Below, in pieces: positions 26,349-33,870 of a stretch of 53,451 bases of DNA (position 1 is its first letter; the number at the start of each line of letters is the position of its first letter). The stretch comes from Candidatus Symbiothrix dinenymphae. GTDB lineage: Bacteria; Bacteroidota; Bacteroidia; Bacteroidales; Azobacteroidaceae. A program made the translations under genes and the position numbers. The DNA lies in contig BBRT01000105.1 in NCBI GenBank assembly GCA_001417715.1, forward strand, positions 1-53,451, read 5' to 3'. The notes beneath the pieces are model-generated. The model was not told the DNA's origin and searched no databases. It saw only the letters and a list, made by a program, of their open reading frames with translations.

Positions 26349-26519
26349 TCAAATAAGACCATGATTTTTATACCAAATAGAGATTTCTTCCGTGCATTGT
26401 TTCACAAATTCATCGCCGGTCACATATCCATCCGGAATCATACCCATGGCAAGTTGCTGACTTCGCCTCATTTTCTTTTCTTCGCGGGTTTCCTCGCATA
26501 TTAGTCTAAGAGCTCCCAT
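26349..26519 (-). CDS. Short hypothetical ORF of 56 codons
   Basis: This 56-codon frame starts at ATG 26519 with MGALRLICEETREEKKMR and contains GMIPDGYVTGDEFVKQC and EISIWYKNHGLI. The charged-helix composition and GDEF-helix ending resemble small antitoxin-like proteins of Bacteroidota, but I cannot assign a family. No promoter is visible. A second short frame of 22 codons follows it and may be the stub of a lost partner. It could equally be a remnant. Confidence 0.45.
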   Translation of the reverse strand: MGALRLICEETREEKKMRRSQQLAMGMIPDGYVTGDEFVKQCTEEISIWYKNHGLI

Positions 26520-26595
26520 ATTACTGAGTTTTTAAACTATTTCCCCTCCGCGAAGTTACAACTTTTATCCCAAACAACAAAAAAAGAAAGTGGCT

Positions 26596-26630
26596 ACAGA
26601 GCAACCGCACCAAAATTACGGTGACCAACT
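26596..26630. repeat. Imperfect direct repeat, left copy, flanking a toxin-antitoxin pair
   Basis: A 35-base stretch with ACAG-GCAACCGCA and TGAC blocks matches 27196-27230 at about 27 of 35 positions in direct orientation, exactly 600 bases apart. The stop codon of the truncated DUF3368 gene overlaps its inner edge. Confidence 0.65.
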
Positions 26631-26868
26631 AACCTGTACGAGCAGCCTTAACCTGATTAAAAATTTGCATCAAGCGTTTATCTGCTGCCGCTACCACTTT
26701 ACCTTTTGCCCACTCAGATATTTTGCTCACTGCCGGTTTATCGTTTATGGTCAGTTCGTCAAAAACATGTTGAGGAATGATAACCCCGTTAAATAACCGG
26801 TCAAGCAAGTCAAGTTGGTCAAGGACAGCTAACGCTACAACCGGAGAACTATCGCAAATGACAATCAT
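26629..26868 (-). pseudogene. Truncated DUF3368 (PIN-like) toxin
   Basis: The first 79 residues of a DUF3368 protein, a PIN-fold family usually near 150-160 residues long. The start MIVICDSSPVVALAVLDQL carries the first PIN acidic residue and the LDLLDRLFNGVIIPQHVFDEL segment is typical. The central GEAEAI-like catalytic part and the C-terminal acid are missing. Reading stops at ARTG exactly where a 35-base repeat begins, so the gene was probably cut by that repeat. The upstream UPF0175 antitoxin appears intact. I judge the toxin inactive. Confidence 0.8.
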
Positions 26869-26870
26869 TG

Positions 26871-27122
26871 CTAAAACTGTTTTAATTCGTTTGCCAATTC
26901 TTCGGCACGATAGTCGATTACCGGAACTCCAGACCCTGTTAGAAACGACATAAACTCATAAATATTTGTTCCACTCAATTCAGCAGACTGACTTAATGTT
27001 AATTTCCCCTCCTGATACAATTTTGAGCCATACACTTTCCGCATAGCCGTTAAAATTTCTTCTGTATCCATATTCATGGAAATCAATAATTTATCCGATA
27101 AAGACATCTTTAATTGTTTCAT
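26871..27122 (-). CDS. UPF0175 family antitoxin
   Basis: An 83-residue protein of UPF0175, small helical proteins that are usual partners of DUF3368 toxins. The family-typical stretch runs ALYQEGKLTLSQSAEL-like (KLYQEGKLTLSQSAELSG) into EFMSFLTGSGVPVIDY. The gene ends 2 bases before the truncated toxin, has its own promoter at 27149-27156, and shows no damage. With its toxin truncated, it may survive as a neutral or regulatory protein. Confidence 0.85.
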   Translation of the reverse strand: MKQLKMSLSDKLLISMNMDTEEILTAMRKVYGSKLYQEGKLTLSQSAELSGTNIYEFMSFLTGSGVPVIDYRAEELANELKQF

Positions 27123-27148
27123 ATTTGTACCTGTTTTTATTGTGTCGG

Positions 27149-27156
27149 CAAAGTTA
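27149..27156 (-). promoter_or_regulatory. Promoter of the UPF0175 gene
   Basis: TAACTTTG on the minus strand lies 26 bases upstream of the ATG at 27122. Confidence 0.7.
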
Positions 27157-27195
27157 CGCTTTTTATTCTAATAACGCAAATTAGCCATGGTTTAG

Positions 27196-27230
27196 ACAGG
27201 GCAACCGCATCAAATTTATGATGACAAGTG
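27196..27230. repeat. Imperfect direct repeat, right copy
   Basis: Partner of 26596-26630, lying upstream of the UPF0175 promoter. It is immediately followed by the hairpin at 27230-27258. Confidence 0.65.
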
Positions 27231-27258
27231 TTCGGCGTAGGCAGTGCCTATGCCGAAC
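27230..27258. repeat. 14-bp hairpin GTTCGGC...GCCGAAC
   Basis: GTTCGGCGTAGGCA and TGCCTATGCCGAAC pair over 14 positions (one G-T) with a single-base loop. No T-run follows on the minus strand. It sits between the 3' end of the WYL gene and the UPF0175 promoter and abuts the 35-base direct repeat. Confidence 0.7.
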
Positions 27259-27304
27259 GGAGGGTAGATTTAGTTAGCAAACGCCATCCTCTCAATATTT
27301 TGCG

Positions 27305-27312
27305 CAAAGGTA
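27305..27312 (-). promoter_or_regulatory. Orphan promoter downstream of the WYL gene
   Basis: TACCTTTG on the minus strand with a TTG 19 bases upstream points left, but it is followed only by a five-residue reading frame (ATGGCGTTTGCTAAC then TAA) and the hairpin at 27230. It may be the promoter of a gene interrupted by the repeat. Confidence 0.5.
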
Positions 27313-27352
27313 ACTAAAATTAGTTACATATCAAAAAACAGAAAATTCAAAA

Positions 27353-28267
27353 TTAGCTGTTTGATAGTGATTTTTTATACAACGCCGCCATTTCGCCAAT
27401 CTGCCCCTTAATTTGCTTCGCAAACCATTTCGGCTCAAGCACTTTCACTTGTGAACTGTAGCCCAAAATCAGGCGTTGCAGTTCGCGGTTGGGGACTAAC
27501 CAATACTTGAAAATCACCTCTTTTTCGTTCTCCGACACGAGTTGCTGTGTGGCGTGCAGGGGTGCGTTTTTGAAATATTTGGCTTGAAACGGGGTTGCCG
27601 ACAGCACTACGGTGGTGGGTTTGTCCACATCAAAAACTAAGCCGAGGGTGTAATCAAACACTTCAGAGATGCGCTTTTGTTCGGTTTTTTCAAACGTTTG
27701 GTCGCTGATTTCGAGGCGATGGATGCGGTCTAAACCAAATATCCGCAGCTTCTCTGAACCGGCAATTATGCCCACGACGTACCATTTAGAGTTGTATTCC
27801 TTCAATAAATAGGGCATTAAGGTGCGTTGCGAAACGGTGTTTTTCTCATAGTTTTCGTGGTCAAACGTGATGATTTTGGACTGCACAATCGCGGAATAAA
27901 TCGGCTCCAAATTGGAACTGCCCACATAGTCGCCGGTCGCTTCAAAAGCCAAGCACGACAACGTTTTGTCTTTGTGTTGCAGCGCATTAAAAATCAATTC
28001 GGAGGAGTTAAAAAGGTGTATAAAGTGCAGCAAACAGTTCAATTCCGTGCTCTCGGCGATTGAATAAAGGTTTGTCCGCCGGTCGCAATCAATCAAAAGC
28101 CCAAAATCGGTGCGCAAATCGGCAATATACCGCTCAATGGTGCGGTCGCTCGCATCAATGTCGTGCGCACTCAAATGCGCTTTAATCGTCTTAAAATCAA
28201 CGGTTTTCTTGCGCTGCAACAGTTCAATGAGTAGTGCAAAAACTCTTATTTTCTTGTTGTTGTACAT
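27353..28267 (-). CDS. WYL domain transcriptional regulator
   Basis: A 304-residue regulator with an N-terminal helix-turn-helix (residues 5-65, DRTIERYIADLRTDFGLL) and a WYL ligand-binding domain (SKWYVVGIIAGSEKLRIFG, then LDRIHRLEI), plus a C-terminal WCX-like extension (VKVLEPKWFAKQIK). WYL regulators often control defence or DNA-damage genes and may sense nucleotides or nucleic acid ends. I use the ATG at 28267 because the promoter at 28289 falls inside any longer reading. The neighbours upstream are phosphatase and nuclease genes with which it may be linked. Confidence 0.9.
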   Translation of the reverse strand: MYNNKKIRVFALLIELLQRKKTVDFKTIKAHLSAHDIDASDRTIERYIADLRTDFGLLIDCDRRTNLYSIAESTELNCLLHFIHLFNSSELIFNALQHKDKTLSCLAFEATGDYVGSSNLEPIYSAIVQSKIITFDHENYEKNTVSQRTLMPYLLKEYNSKWYVVGIIAGSEKLRIFGLDRIHRLEISDQTFEKTEQKRISEVFDYTLGLVFDVDKPTTVVLSATPFQAKYFKNAPLHATQQLVSENEKEVIFKYWLVPNRELQRLILGYSSQVKVLEPKWFAKQIKGQIGEMAALYKKSLSNS

Positions 28268-28288
28268 CCTTATTTCAATATCCTGCTG

Positions 28289-28296
28289 CAAAGTTA
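28289..28296 (-). promoter_or_regulatory. Promoter of the WYL gene
   Basis: TAACTTTG on the minus strand lies 21 bases upstream of the ATG at 28267 and fixes the start. Confidence 0.7.
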
Positions 28297-28315
28297 CACT
28301 TTTTTCTGACAAAAA

Positions 28316-28702
28316 TCAAATATGTATCGCGATGCCTCCCGCTTCACAAATCGGATTGCAATGCCATTCGGCATCATCGTCAAACAAAATATCGAAGCCG
28401 TGCGTAAAGAAGAAGTCTTTTTTACCTTCGCAGGCGGTGTAGATGATTTTGTCTTCTATTGCTAACTTTTTCGCCACTTCGAGAATGTCCACATTCCGCT
28501 CTGATCCAGGCTCCGGCGGGATATTGAATTTCTGACACGCCGCCAGATATTGCTCATAACTGCTTCTCGCGGTCATTATCCACACATCGTGACCACGCGA
28601 GATAAACCGCCCGGCCAATTCAAAAAACAGCGGGTCAGTGAGCGTGTCGTCGAAATCGAAGGCTATTTTTAGTTTGTAGTTGCCAAGTTTGTCTTTAAAC
28701 AT
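28316..28702 (-). CDS. HAD-family hydrolase/phosphatase
   Basis: A 128-residue compact HAD phosphatase. Motif I is FDFDDTLTD with the nucleophile Asp, motif II the MTAR region (GHDVWIMTARSS), and the acidic motif IV DILFDDDAEW. The length fits short cap-less members resembling polynucleotide or sugar phosphatases. Its 5' end overlaps the preceding metallophosphoesterase gene by 34 bases in another frame, so the two are translated from one message. Substrate cannot be told from sequence. The Cys residues near the C-terminus (EWHCNPICEAGG) are unusual for a HAD core. Confidence 0.85.
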   Translation of the reverse strand: MFKDKLGNYKLKIAFDFDDTLTDPLFFELAGRFISRGHDVWIMTARSSYEQYLAACQKFNIPPEPGSERNVDILEVAKKLAIEDKIIYTACEGKKDFFFTHGFDILFDDDAEWHCNPICEAGGIAIHI

Positions 28703-29361
28703 AAATAATGCTTATTAAACAAGCAATCGCAAAAAATGATGCGCCCACCGTCTTTGGTGTGTTCTTTTACGTCTTCCACGCGATTATGCCCGACAATTTG
28801 CGTATAGCCTTGCAACGGCTCATATAATTCTTTGAAGTCAGCCCAAAAGATGCCGCCCACCATGCCCCAATCTCCACCACGGCACTGCCCATAACGGCAC
28901 AAGGCGGGGATTTGTTCGGGCTTTGGGTTGTTCAACTGGTCGGCGATATTCCGATTGAGGTCGCCTTTGAAATCGTCCGTAAACCATTTATGAGCAATCC
29001 CCGCGTGCGTAAACACCGTATTTGCTTCCTGATGGGCATACTGAAACAGGTCGATGTTTTCCAAAAACAGTTCTGAAGCCTCCTCCGCAATTTCAAAATC
29101 GAATCGCACCGACGGATCCATATCCGATGTAAAATAATGCAAATCGTGATTGCCAAGCAGCAACACCACATCGTCGGGATGCTTCTTTTTCAGTTGGATA
29201 ATCTTTTTCAGATTGCTGATAAGTGCTTTGCAACTAATCGGCTGGTAAGGGTCGAGGTAATCGCCCAAAAACACATACCGACAATTGGGATTGTCTTTCA
29301 CGACCTCTTTCCAGTACGTTAATCCATGCACGTCGCCAATAATGATTGTTTGTTTCTCCAT
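28669..29361 (-). CDS. Calcineurin-like metallophosphoesterase
   Basis: A 230-residue two-metal phosphoesterase of the Ser/Thr phosphatase/ApaH group. Metal ligands are visible in order: IIIGDVHG, YVFLGDYLDP, LLLGNHDLHYF, VFTHAGIAHKW and VGHNRVEDV. It may act on phosphoproteins, dinucleotides or nucleic acid ends. I use the ATG at 29361 because the promoter at 29387-29394 excludes the upstream one at 29412. The gene overlaps the HAD phosphatase by 34 bases, so the two phosphatases form one operon. Confidence 0.9.
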   Translation of the reverse strand: MEKQTIIIGDVHGLTYWKEVVKDNPNCRYVFLGDYLDPYQPISCKALISNLKKIIQLKKKHPDDVVLLLGNHDLHYFTSDMDPSVRFDFEIAEEASELFLENIDLFQYAHQEANTVFTHAGIAHKWFTDDFKGDLNRNIADQLNNPKPEQIPALCRYGQCRGGDWGMVGGIFWADFKELYEPLQGYTQIVGHNRVEDVKEHTKDGGRIIFCDCLFNKHYLCLKTNLATTN

Positions 29362-29386
29362 GTCTTTTATCTTATTATTCATGCTA

Positions 29387-29394
29387 CAAAGATA
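29387..29394 (-). promoter_or_regulatory. Promoter of the phosphatase pair
   Basis: TATCTTTG on the minus strand lies 25 bases upstream of the ATG at 29361. Confidence 0.7.
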
Positions 29395-29431
29395 CAACAC
29401 GGCTTCCGTCAAAATCTGTCGGAAGTGAAAA

Positions 29432-30631
29432 TTATTTTAACTCGGCTAATTTTTTGCAGTTTTTATTTCCGTTTTCTTTCCAATAAATATTTGGATTGTC
29501 TTTTACGGCTTTCTTGCTTTGAAATTTTTTGATTTTATTCCTTTGGGTTTCATCTACATAGTAAAACAAGTTTTTCCTTTCATCTGACGGGGATGAAACC
29601 CAATAATGAGTTCGGTTCGGTTCATTGACAATAGACACATATATCTGACAATTCATTGTCATTTTATCTAAATCTTCTCCGGATTTTTCCTTAACCAACT
29701 TCATCAAATTGCTTTTTAGGTCTGCAACAAGATATTCCGTGTCAAATTCCCATTCATCATAAATATCTTTTATATAGTCGATAATAGGTTTGCCATAGTT
29801 AGTTCTTATAGTTTTTTTACCGACCCTCTTTTCTTCTATTGCAGATTGAAAACCATTATCAACAAAATTAATAAACGACTTAATGATAAATTTTGTTTGT
29901 TCATTTATGGCTTCAATGCCTCCTTTTGATTCCTTTTCCAATATTTGTCGAAGAAAATAAATCATTGTTGTATTTTCATCATCAGTGTTACTTGTCCAAT
30001 GAATTTGAATTTTAGGAATATCTTTGGTAAAAGAATCTTCCTCAAATTTTTTATATTCATCATTAGCTTTTTTTGCATCAGGGCTGACAAAGATAACAGA
30101 TAACATTTCTTTTATTGCATCTGCATCTTTATTAAGTTCTTCCGCCAAAGTGGAAATTGTAGCCGAGCATTGCTTTGTTAATTGTTCTTCTCGCGCAGAC
30201 CCATCTCTAATTTTATTTTCAATCAAAAATACTTGTTTCAAACTTCCACGATTGTCATTTGATAAAAACATCTTTGCCTGTGATTCTGTGAGTTGTTTTT
30301 CTTTTTCAAAACATAAGATAACAATATCGACTATTTCCTTTTTATCACCTTCTTTTTTGAACGCTTGTTCAAGCAATACTTCAATATTGAAATTTGGGTT
30401 GCTTGATAAGTTTCGTATCTCTATCTCATCATTATTTGTATCAAACAAAAAATCTAAGTTTTTCAAATTTGGATTACTTGATTTGTTTACAAAACACTCC
30501 AGTACCTGTTTCAACAATTCATCACCAATTCCGTGGTCCTCTTTGGTATCTAATAAATAACCCAAAAACGCAGAAACATTTGGCTCATTTATAGAGCCAT
30601 CTCCACTCGCCAAAATTTTAAATATATTCAT
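29432..30631 (-). CDS. PD-(D/E)XK nuclease superfamily protein
   Basis: A 399-residue protein whose N-terminal half carries a likely PD-(D/E)XK nuclease core of the PDDEXK_4 type: SINEPNVSAFLGYLLD at the start, an Asp in the strand IVDIVILCFE, then VFLIENKIRDGSAREEQL giving the E-x-K pair followed by a helix with Gln. The C-terminal half has no motif I recognise. Genes of this type accompany restriction or defence functions, but this one stands alone with its own promoter at 30651-30658, which fixes the ATG at 30631. It is AT-rich compared with the housekeeping neighbours. Confidence 0.8.
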   Translation of the reverse strand: MNIFKILASGDGSINEPNVSAFLGYLLDTKEDHGIGDELLKQVLECFVNKSSNPNLKNLDFLFDTNNDEIEIRNLSSNPNFNIEVLLEQAFKKEGDKKEIVDIVILCFEKEKQLTESQAKMFLSNDNRGSLKQVFLIENKIRDGSAREEQLTKQCSATISTLAEELNKDADAIKEMLSVIFVSPDAKKANDEYKKFEEDSFTKDIPKIQIHWTSNTDDENTTMIYFLRQILEKESKGGIEAINEQTKFIIKSFINFVDNGFQSAIEEKRVGKKTIRTNYGKPIIDYIKDIYDEWEFDTEYLVADLKSNLMKLVKEKSGEDLDKMTMNCQIYVSIVNEPNRTHYWVSSPSDERKNLFYYVDETQRNKIKKFQSKKAVKDNPNIYWKENGNKNCKKLAELK

Positions 30632-30650
30632 GATTTTTTTTATTGTTCGG

Positions 30651-30658
30651 CAAAGGTA
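30651..30658 (-). promoter_or_regulatory. Promoter of the PD-(D/E)XK gene
   Basis: TACCTTTG on the minus strand lies 19 bases upstream of the ATG at 30631, inside the repeat that also forms the 3' tail of the next gene's paralogous end. Confidence 0.75.
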
Positions 30659-30666
30659 CAACTTTT

Positions 30667-30724
30667 TTTTCAATGCACAAATTCCAATTCTTCGACCGGC
30701 ACCTCAACCGGTTCCTCATCCCCC
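30667..30724. repeat. 3'-tail duplication, copy A
   Basis: About 55 bases covering the last codons of the 129-residue gene recur at 31101-31156 with few differences. In this copy the reading frame is intact and encodes EEPVEVPVEELEFVH. Confidence 0.85.
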
Positions 30725-31059
30725 CAATCTGCATCATCATCATAAATCAGACGGAAGGTTTTGTCTTTCAACTGATTGTCAACGGCAAAGCGGAGCGATG
30801 TTCCCGCCTTGTCAAAAGAGCAAAGACTTATCTGTCCATTTTTACCCGCTATTGCCGCCTTATCGTCCCTCGGGATACATTTTTCTTTTTCACCGTGCAT
30901 CACATTGACGAAAAAATCAAACTGCGAAAAAGTCCAATCGTTAGCCGCAAGTATTTCCGGCGAATAGGCAAACGATACAAAAAAATCATCAATCGCATCG
31001 GCTATTGCGTGCGACCAATCTTCCCACCGCTCAAAACGGTATTCTTTTTCTTTTTCCAT
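30670..31059 (-). CDS. Hypothetical acidic protein
   Basis: A 129-residue acidic protein with no recognisable family, signal or membrane segment. It starts EKEKEYRFERWEDWSHAIAD and ends in a run of Asp/Glu and Pro/Val (EEPVEVPVEELEFVH). That C-terminal tail is nearly identical at DNA level to the end of the gene encoded just upstream, so the two adjacent genes share a duplicated end. A possible -7 element TATTTTTG lies at 31085-31092. Function unknown. Confidence 0.7.
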   Translation of the reverse strand: MEKEKEYRFERWEDWSHAIADAIDDFFVSFAYSPEILAANDWTFSQFDFFVNVMHGEKEKCIPRDDKAAIAGKNGQISLCSFDKAGTSLRFAVDNQLKDKTFRLIYDDDADWGDEEPVEVPVEELEFVH

Positions 31060-31072
31060 TTTATTCTAAATT

Positions 31073-31939
31073 TTAAATTTTTGACAAAAATACAACATTA
31101 TTTTCAATGCACAAACTCCAATTTCTCGACCGGCACCTCAACCGGTTCTTATCCCCATCGCCAGGTTGCTGCGTTCTACCTGCTCTTGCAGCCTTTTCAA
31201 AATATTCTATCTCTAATGTTTGTTCATTTACAGGCAGCAAAATATCGTTTTCACACGCATATTCATACAAAGCATCTGCAATTGCATCAACTCTGTGTTG
31301 AGGGATAAATTGCTCGGTTGCTTCCAATTTTCTGTAAATAAAGTTTTTTGTATCTCCATCTCCCATTATTCCGTCAGGATATAAACTGTCATGATATTCC
31401 GCGAAAAATTTTTCAATAATCAAAAATTCTTCATCACTGAAAGGTGTTTTAACATGACTTTTGACATACTTAAATGCCTGTTTGTCTTTAGGATGTACTC
31501 CTTCATTACCGCCAAAAAAGTCATGGAAAAATTCATCCGCAAGGTCACCGGACTCTCTATCCTCCCATAGCTCAATAAACTTTTGAAGAGTAAAATCTAT
31601 CAAACCGGAGGTTGCTTCAATGGTATTAAGCATTGGTGATTTTATCTCATGGTTTGTTTCATCCATGAAAGAGTATGTTGCAAAATGAAACTGAAATTTT
31701 TCACCACTTTTTTTATTGATAATTATACACAGATTTCCCTGAGAATTGTAATGATTAAACAGATTACAACTCTCTGTTGCCGCCGTACACCACCGTGTAC
31801 CCCTTCCATACAGGCAACTCGCCGCCTCCGTCAATGGGTGAACAACCACAAATGTATCGTCCTCGTACATTTTTTCGGCTTCCGTTTCTTTGATATGGCG
31901 AACTTTTTGCCGATTAGATATCAACTCGTTCTTTTGCAT
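31073..31939 (-). CDS. Hypothetical protein with YGxGTRWCTA motif, frameshifted tail
   Basis: This 288-residue protein contains a motif block seen in many phage and prophage proteins of unknown role: VVHPLTEAASCLYGRGTRW then CTAATESCNLFNHYNSQG and NLCIIINKK. The remainder is acidic and helical. The C-terminus looks damaged: a one-base deletion near 31145 relative to the tail copy at 30667-30724 turns the expected EEPVEVPVE tail into NRLRCRSRNW, and reading runs on to 31073. A sequencing error would give the same picture. The promoter is at 31964-31971. Confidence 0.7.
   Translation of the reverse strand: MQKNELISNRQKVRHIKETEAEKMYEDDTFVVVHPLTEAASCLYGRGTRWCTAATESCNLFNHYNSQGNLCIIINKKSGEKFQFHFATYSFMDETNHEIKSPMLNTIEATSGLIDFTLQKFIELWEDRESGDLADEFFHDFFGGNEGVHPKDKQAFKYVKSHVKTPFSDEEFLIIEKFFAEYHDSLYPDGIMGDGDTKNFIYRKLEATEQFIPQHRVDAIADALYEYACENDILLPVNEQTLEIEYFEKAARAGRTQQPGDGDKNRLRCRSRNWSLCIENNVVFLSKI
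31101..31156. repeat. 3'-tail duplication, copy B, out of frame
   Basis: Near-identical to 30667-30724, but with one base lost in the segment matching GATGAGGAACC, so it is read in another frame. Confidence 0.85.
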
Positions 31940-31963
31940 CTTCGCTTGCTTTTAATGATGGTG

Positions 31964-31971
31964 CAAAGATA
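31964..31971 (-). promoter_or_regulatory. Promoter of the YGxGTRWCTA protein gene
   Basis: TATCTTTG on the minus strand lies 24 bases upstream of the ATG at 31939. Confidence 0.7.
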
Positions 31972-32028
31972 CAACCGCACTTCCGTCAAAAGCTGTCGGA
32001 AGCAAAAATAATTTAGCCAAAAAACAAA

Positions 32029-33750
32029 TCACAGTTCTAACAACTCATATTTGTTTTTGCCGATGAATACGATGACTGCGGCTTTCAGGTCGGGGTGGTC
32101 GGCGAAACGGTGCGATTGGCGGTATTTCGCTATTTGTGCTTGTCCCTCTTGCTTTTGTTTGGCTATTTCGGAGGCTTTGGCTCCGGCTTTGCAGTATTTG
32201 AGTTCAAACAGCCATTCATATTTCACTTGTGGCACCAAAGGGTTGCGTTGCAGGTAGATGTCGGCGCGACCCGGTACGGCTTCGTATTCGCTCATCGGAA
32301 TGTATAATCGGCTCATAAACAGGTAGGCAAGCAAAAATGCTTTTATATATTTTTCATCGAAGTTTTGCAAATCATGGTCGGACAGTTTGCTGAAAGCGTT
32401 TTCCGAAACATAGCCGATAAACCGCCCCAGATTGCCCTCCATCGCCAATGCGATAATGGCTTCGTCCAGCGGTCGTGATTGTACTACCATGTCGGGAGAA
32501 TTTTCGTTAGCCATCAGCAGGATGTATTCCCAATATAATGTTCGGATGGAATAATTTGGAATTTCCAACCTCAGTTTGCCCATTGCCGGTTCTTTGATTG
32601 TCAGCAGTCCCATATAAAACAGCAGGGAGATAAAATAGCGGTCGTCATTAATCCGGTCGATGGAGAACTTTTGCAAAACTTCCGCAACAATTCCGTTGTC
32701 TTTAATTATCTGAATCAGCGTTTCGCGATTTCTGTCGGTCTGGATTAATCGTTTCAGTCGTCCGTAATCTGTTTTCAAGTTCTCGTCAATAATGGCTTTA
32801 GGCGGTTTTTGTCGTTGCAATATCTGGTAAAAAAAATAAAGCACCATAGCCGGATTATATACTCTGCTCTTCCCCTCCTCACAAAACAGATAGCCATCAT
32901 AATAAGTTGGCATATCAACGGCAATAAAATCCGCATTAACTCCTGTTTCGTGCATCAGCCAATCTACTTCTTCCTGTGTGAAGCCCATCATTTCGTTGTA
33001 CTCAGGCTCAAGCGTGAAGTTTATTGAGATATTATACCCGCTGGTGAGGTCGTCAAGCATCACCGGCGAGATGCCGGTGATAAAAGTGCGGCTGGCAACA
33101 AATTTTGTGGAGGCTTTTATCCTTTCGTAGAAATCGCGAACCAAGCCGTTGGCAGCTATCATCGTTTTGTACAAGTCTTTACCTAAAAGGCTACCCATTG
33201 CTATTAGGTCGTTGGCAAAATGGTCGTATTCGTCAATGATGAAATAGACTTTCACATTATCCGTTTTTGCCGCCTGAAATACCAAATCCATTGCCATGAT
33301 ACCAAAATCGGATTTGTCGAGTAATTCAATGTAGTGTGCTGCTTCCGAAAAAACATCTTGGTAGGTGCGAAAAAAAGCACGAACGGTGTAGTGCACTTTA
33401 TTCGAAAAAGATTTTACAAACCCTTCTTCGCTCGAAGTATCCATGCCCGAAAAATCGAATTGCAAGATGGCATACGCATTTCTTTCCGGCGTGGGGTGCT
33501 TGCCTATATACAGGTCGCCAAACAACATATCGAAATTCTTCGCTTCGTTGAGGTCGTAATAATACGCCAATATCGTAAAAAACAAACTCTTGCCGAACTT
33601 GCGCGGGCGAATGAAAAACTGATTGGGGTTGGATTCTTTTTCCAACATCTCTATGTACATGGTTTTATCCACATAGGCATAGTTGTCTGTCCGCATGCTT
33701 TTGAAATTGGAAATGCCGTAAGGCAACCTTTTGTACGTCTTTGCTTCCAT
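32029..33750 (-). CDS. AAA-ATPase-like protein with C-terminal PD-(D/E)XK nuclease
   Basis: A 573-residue protein of the widespread Bacteroidota family combining an AAA-ATPase-like domain and a PDDEXK_9-type nuclease. The N-terminus reads YKRLPYGISNFKSMRTDNY, then the nucleotide-binding RPRKFGKSLFF, and Walker B VYFIIDEYDHF. The C-terminal nuclease core is RADIYLQRNP with VKYEWLFELKYCK supplying the D and E-x-K. Copies are often numerous per genome; the cellular role is unsettled. The promoter at 33769 fixes the ATG at 33750. Confidence 0.92.
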   Translation of the reverse strand: MEAKTYKRLPYGISNFKSMRTDNYAYVDKTMYIEMLEKESNPNQFFIRPRKFGKSLFFTILAYYYDLNEAKNFDMLFGDLYIGKHPTPERNAYAILQFDFSGMDTSSEEGFVKSFSNKVHYTVRAFFRTYQDVFSEAAHYIELLDKSDFGIMAMDLVFQAAKTDNVKVYFIIDEYDHFANDLIAMGSLLGKDLYKTMIAANGLVRDFYERIKASTKFVASRTFITGISPVMLDDLTSGYNISINFTLEPEYNEMMGFTQEEVDWLMHETGVNADFIAVDMPTYYDGYLFCEEGKSRVYNPAMVLYFFYQILQRQKPPKAIIDENLKTDYGRLKRLIQTDRNRETLIQIIKDNGIVAEVLQKFSIDRINDDRYFISLLFYMGLLTIKEPAMGKLRLEIPNYSIRTLYWEYILLMANENSPDMVVQSRPLDEAIIALAMEGNLGRFIGYVSENAFSKLSDHDLQNFDEKYIKAFLLAYLFMSRLYIPMSEYEAVPGRADIYLQRNPLVPQVKYEWLFELKYCKAGAKASEIAKQKQEGQAQIAKYRQSHRFADHPDLKAAVIVFIGKNKYELLEL

Positions 33751-33768
33751 TTTTATGAATTTAGACCA

Positions 33769-33776
33769 CAAAGGTA
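33769..33776 (-). promoter_or_regulatory. Promoter of the AAA/PD-(D/E)XK gene
   Basis: TACCTTTG on the minus strand lies 18 bases upstream of the ATG at 33750. Confidence 0.75.
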
Positions 33777-33844
33777 GGCAAATTATTTGTTAATATAGAT
33801 GGTAAAAAAATTTGAAAAAACAAGTTGAACACCATATTATTTTG

Positions 33845-33852
33845 TACCTTTG
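33845..33852 (+). promoter_or_regulatory. Promoter of the M23 peptidase gene
   Basis: TACCTTTG lies 18 bases upstream of the ATG at 33871. Confidence 0.75.
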
Positions 33853-33870
33853 CACCGCAAAAAATAAGCA

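Noticed and set aside
30643..31308. 221-codon plus-strand ORF across 30.6-31.3 kb
   Set aside because: It runs antisense to two genes with promoters and contains both copies of the duplicated tail, giving repeated residues by translation only.
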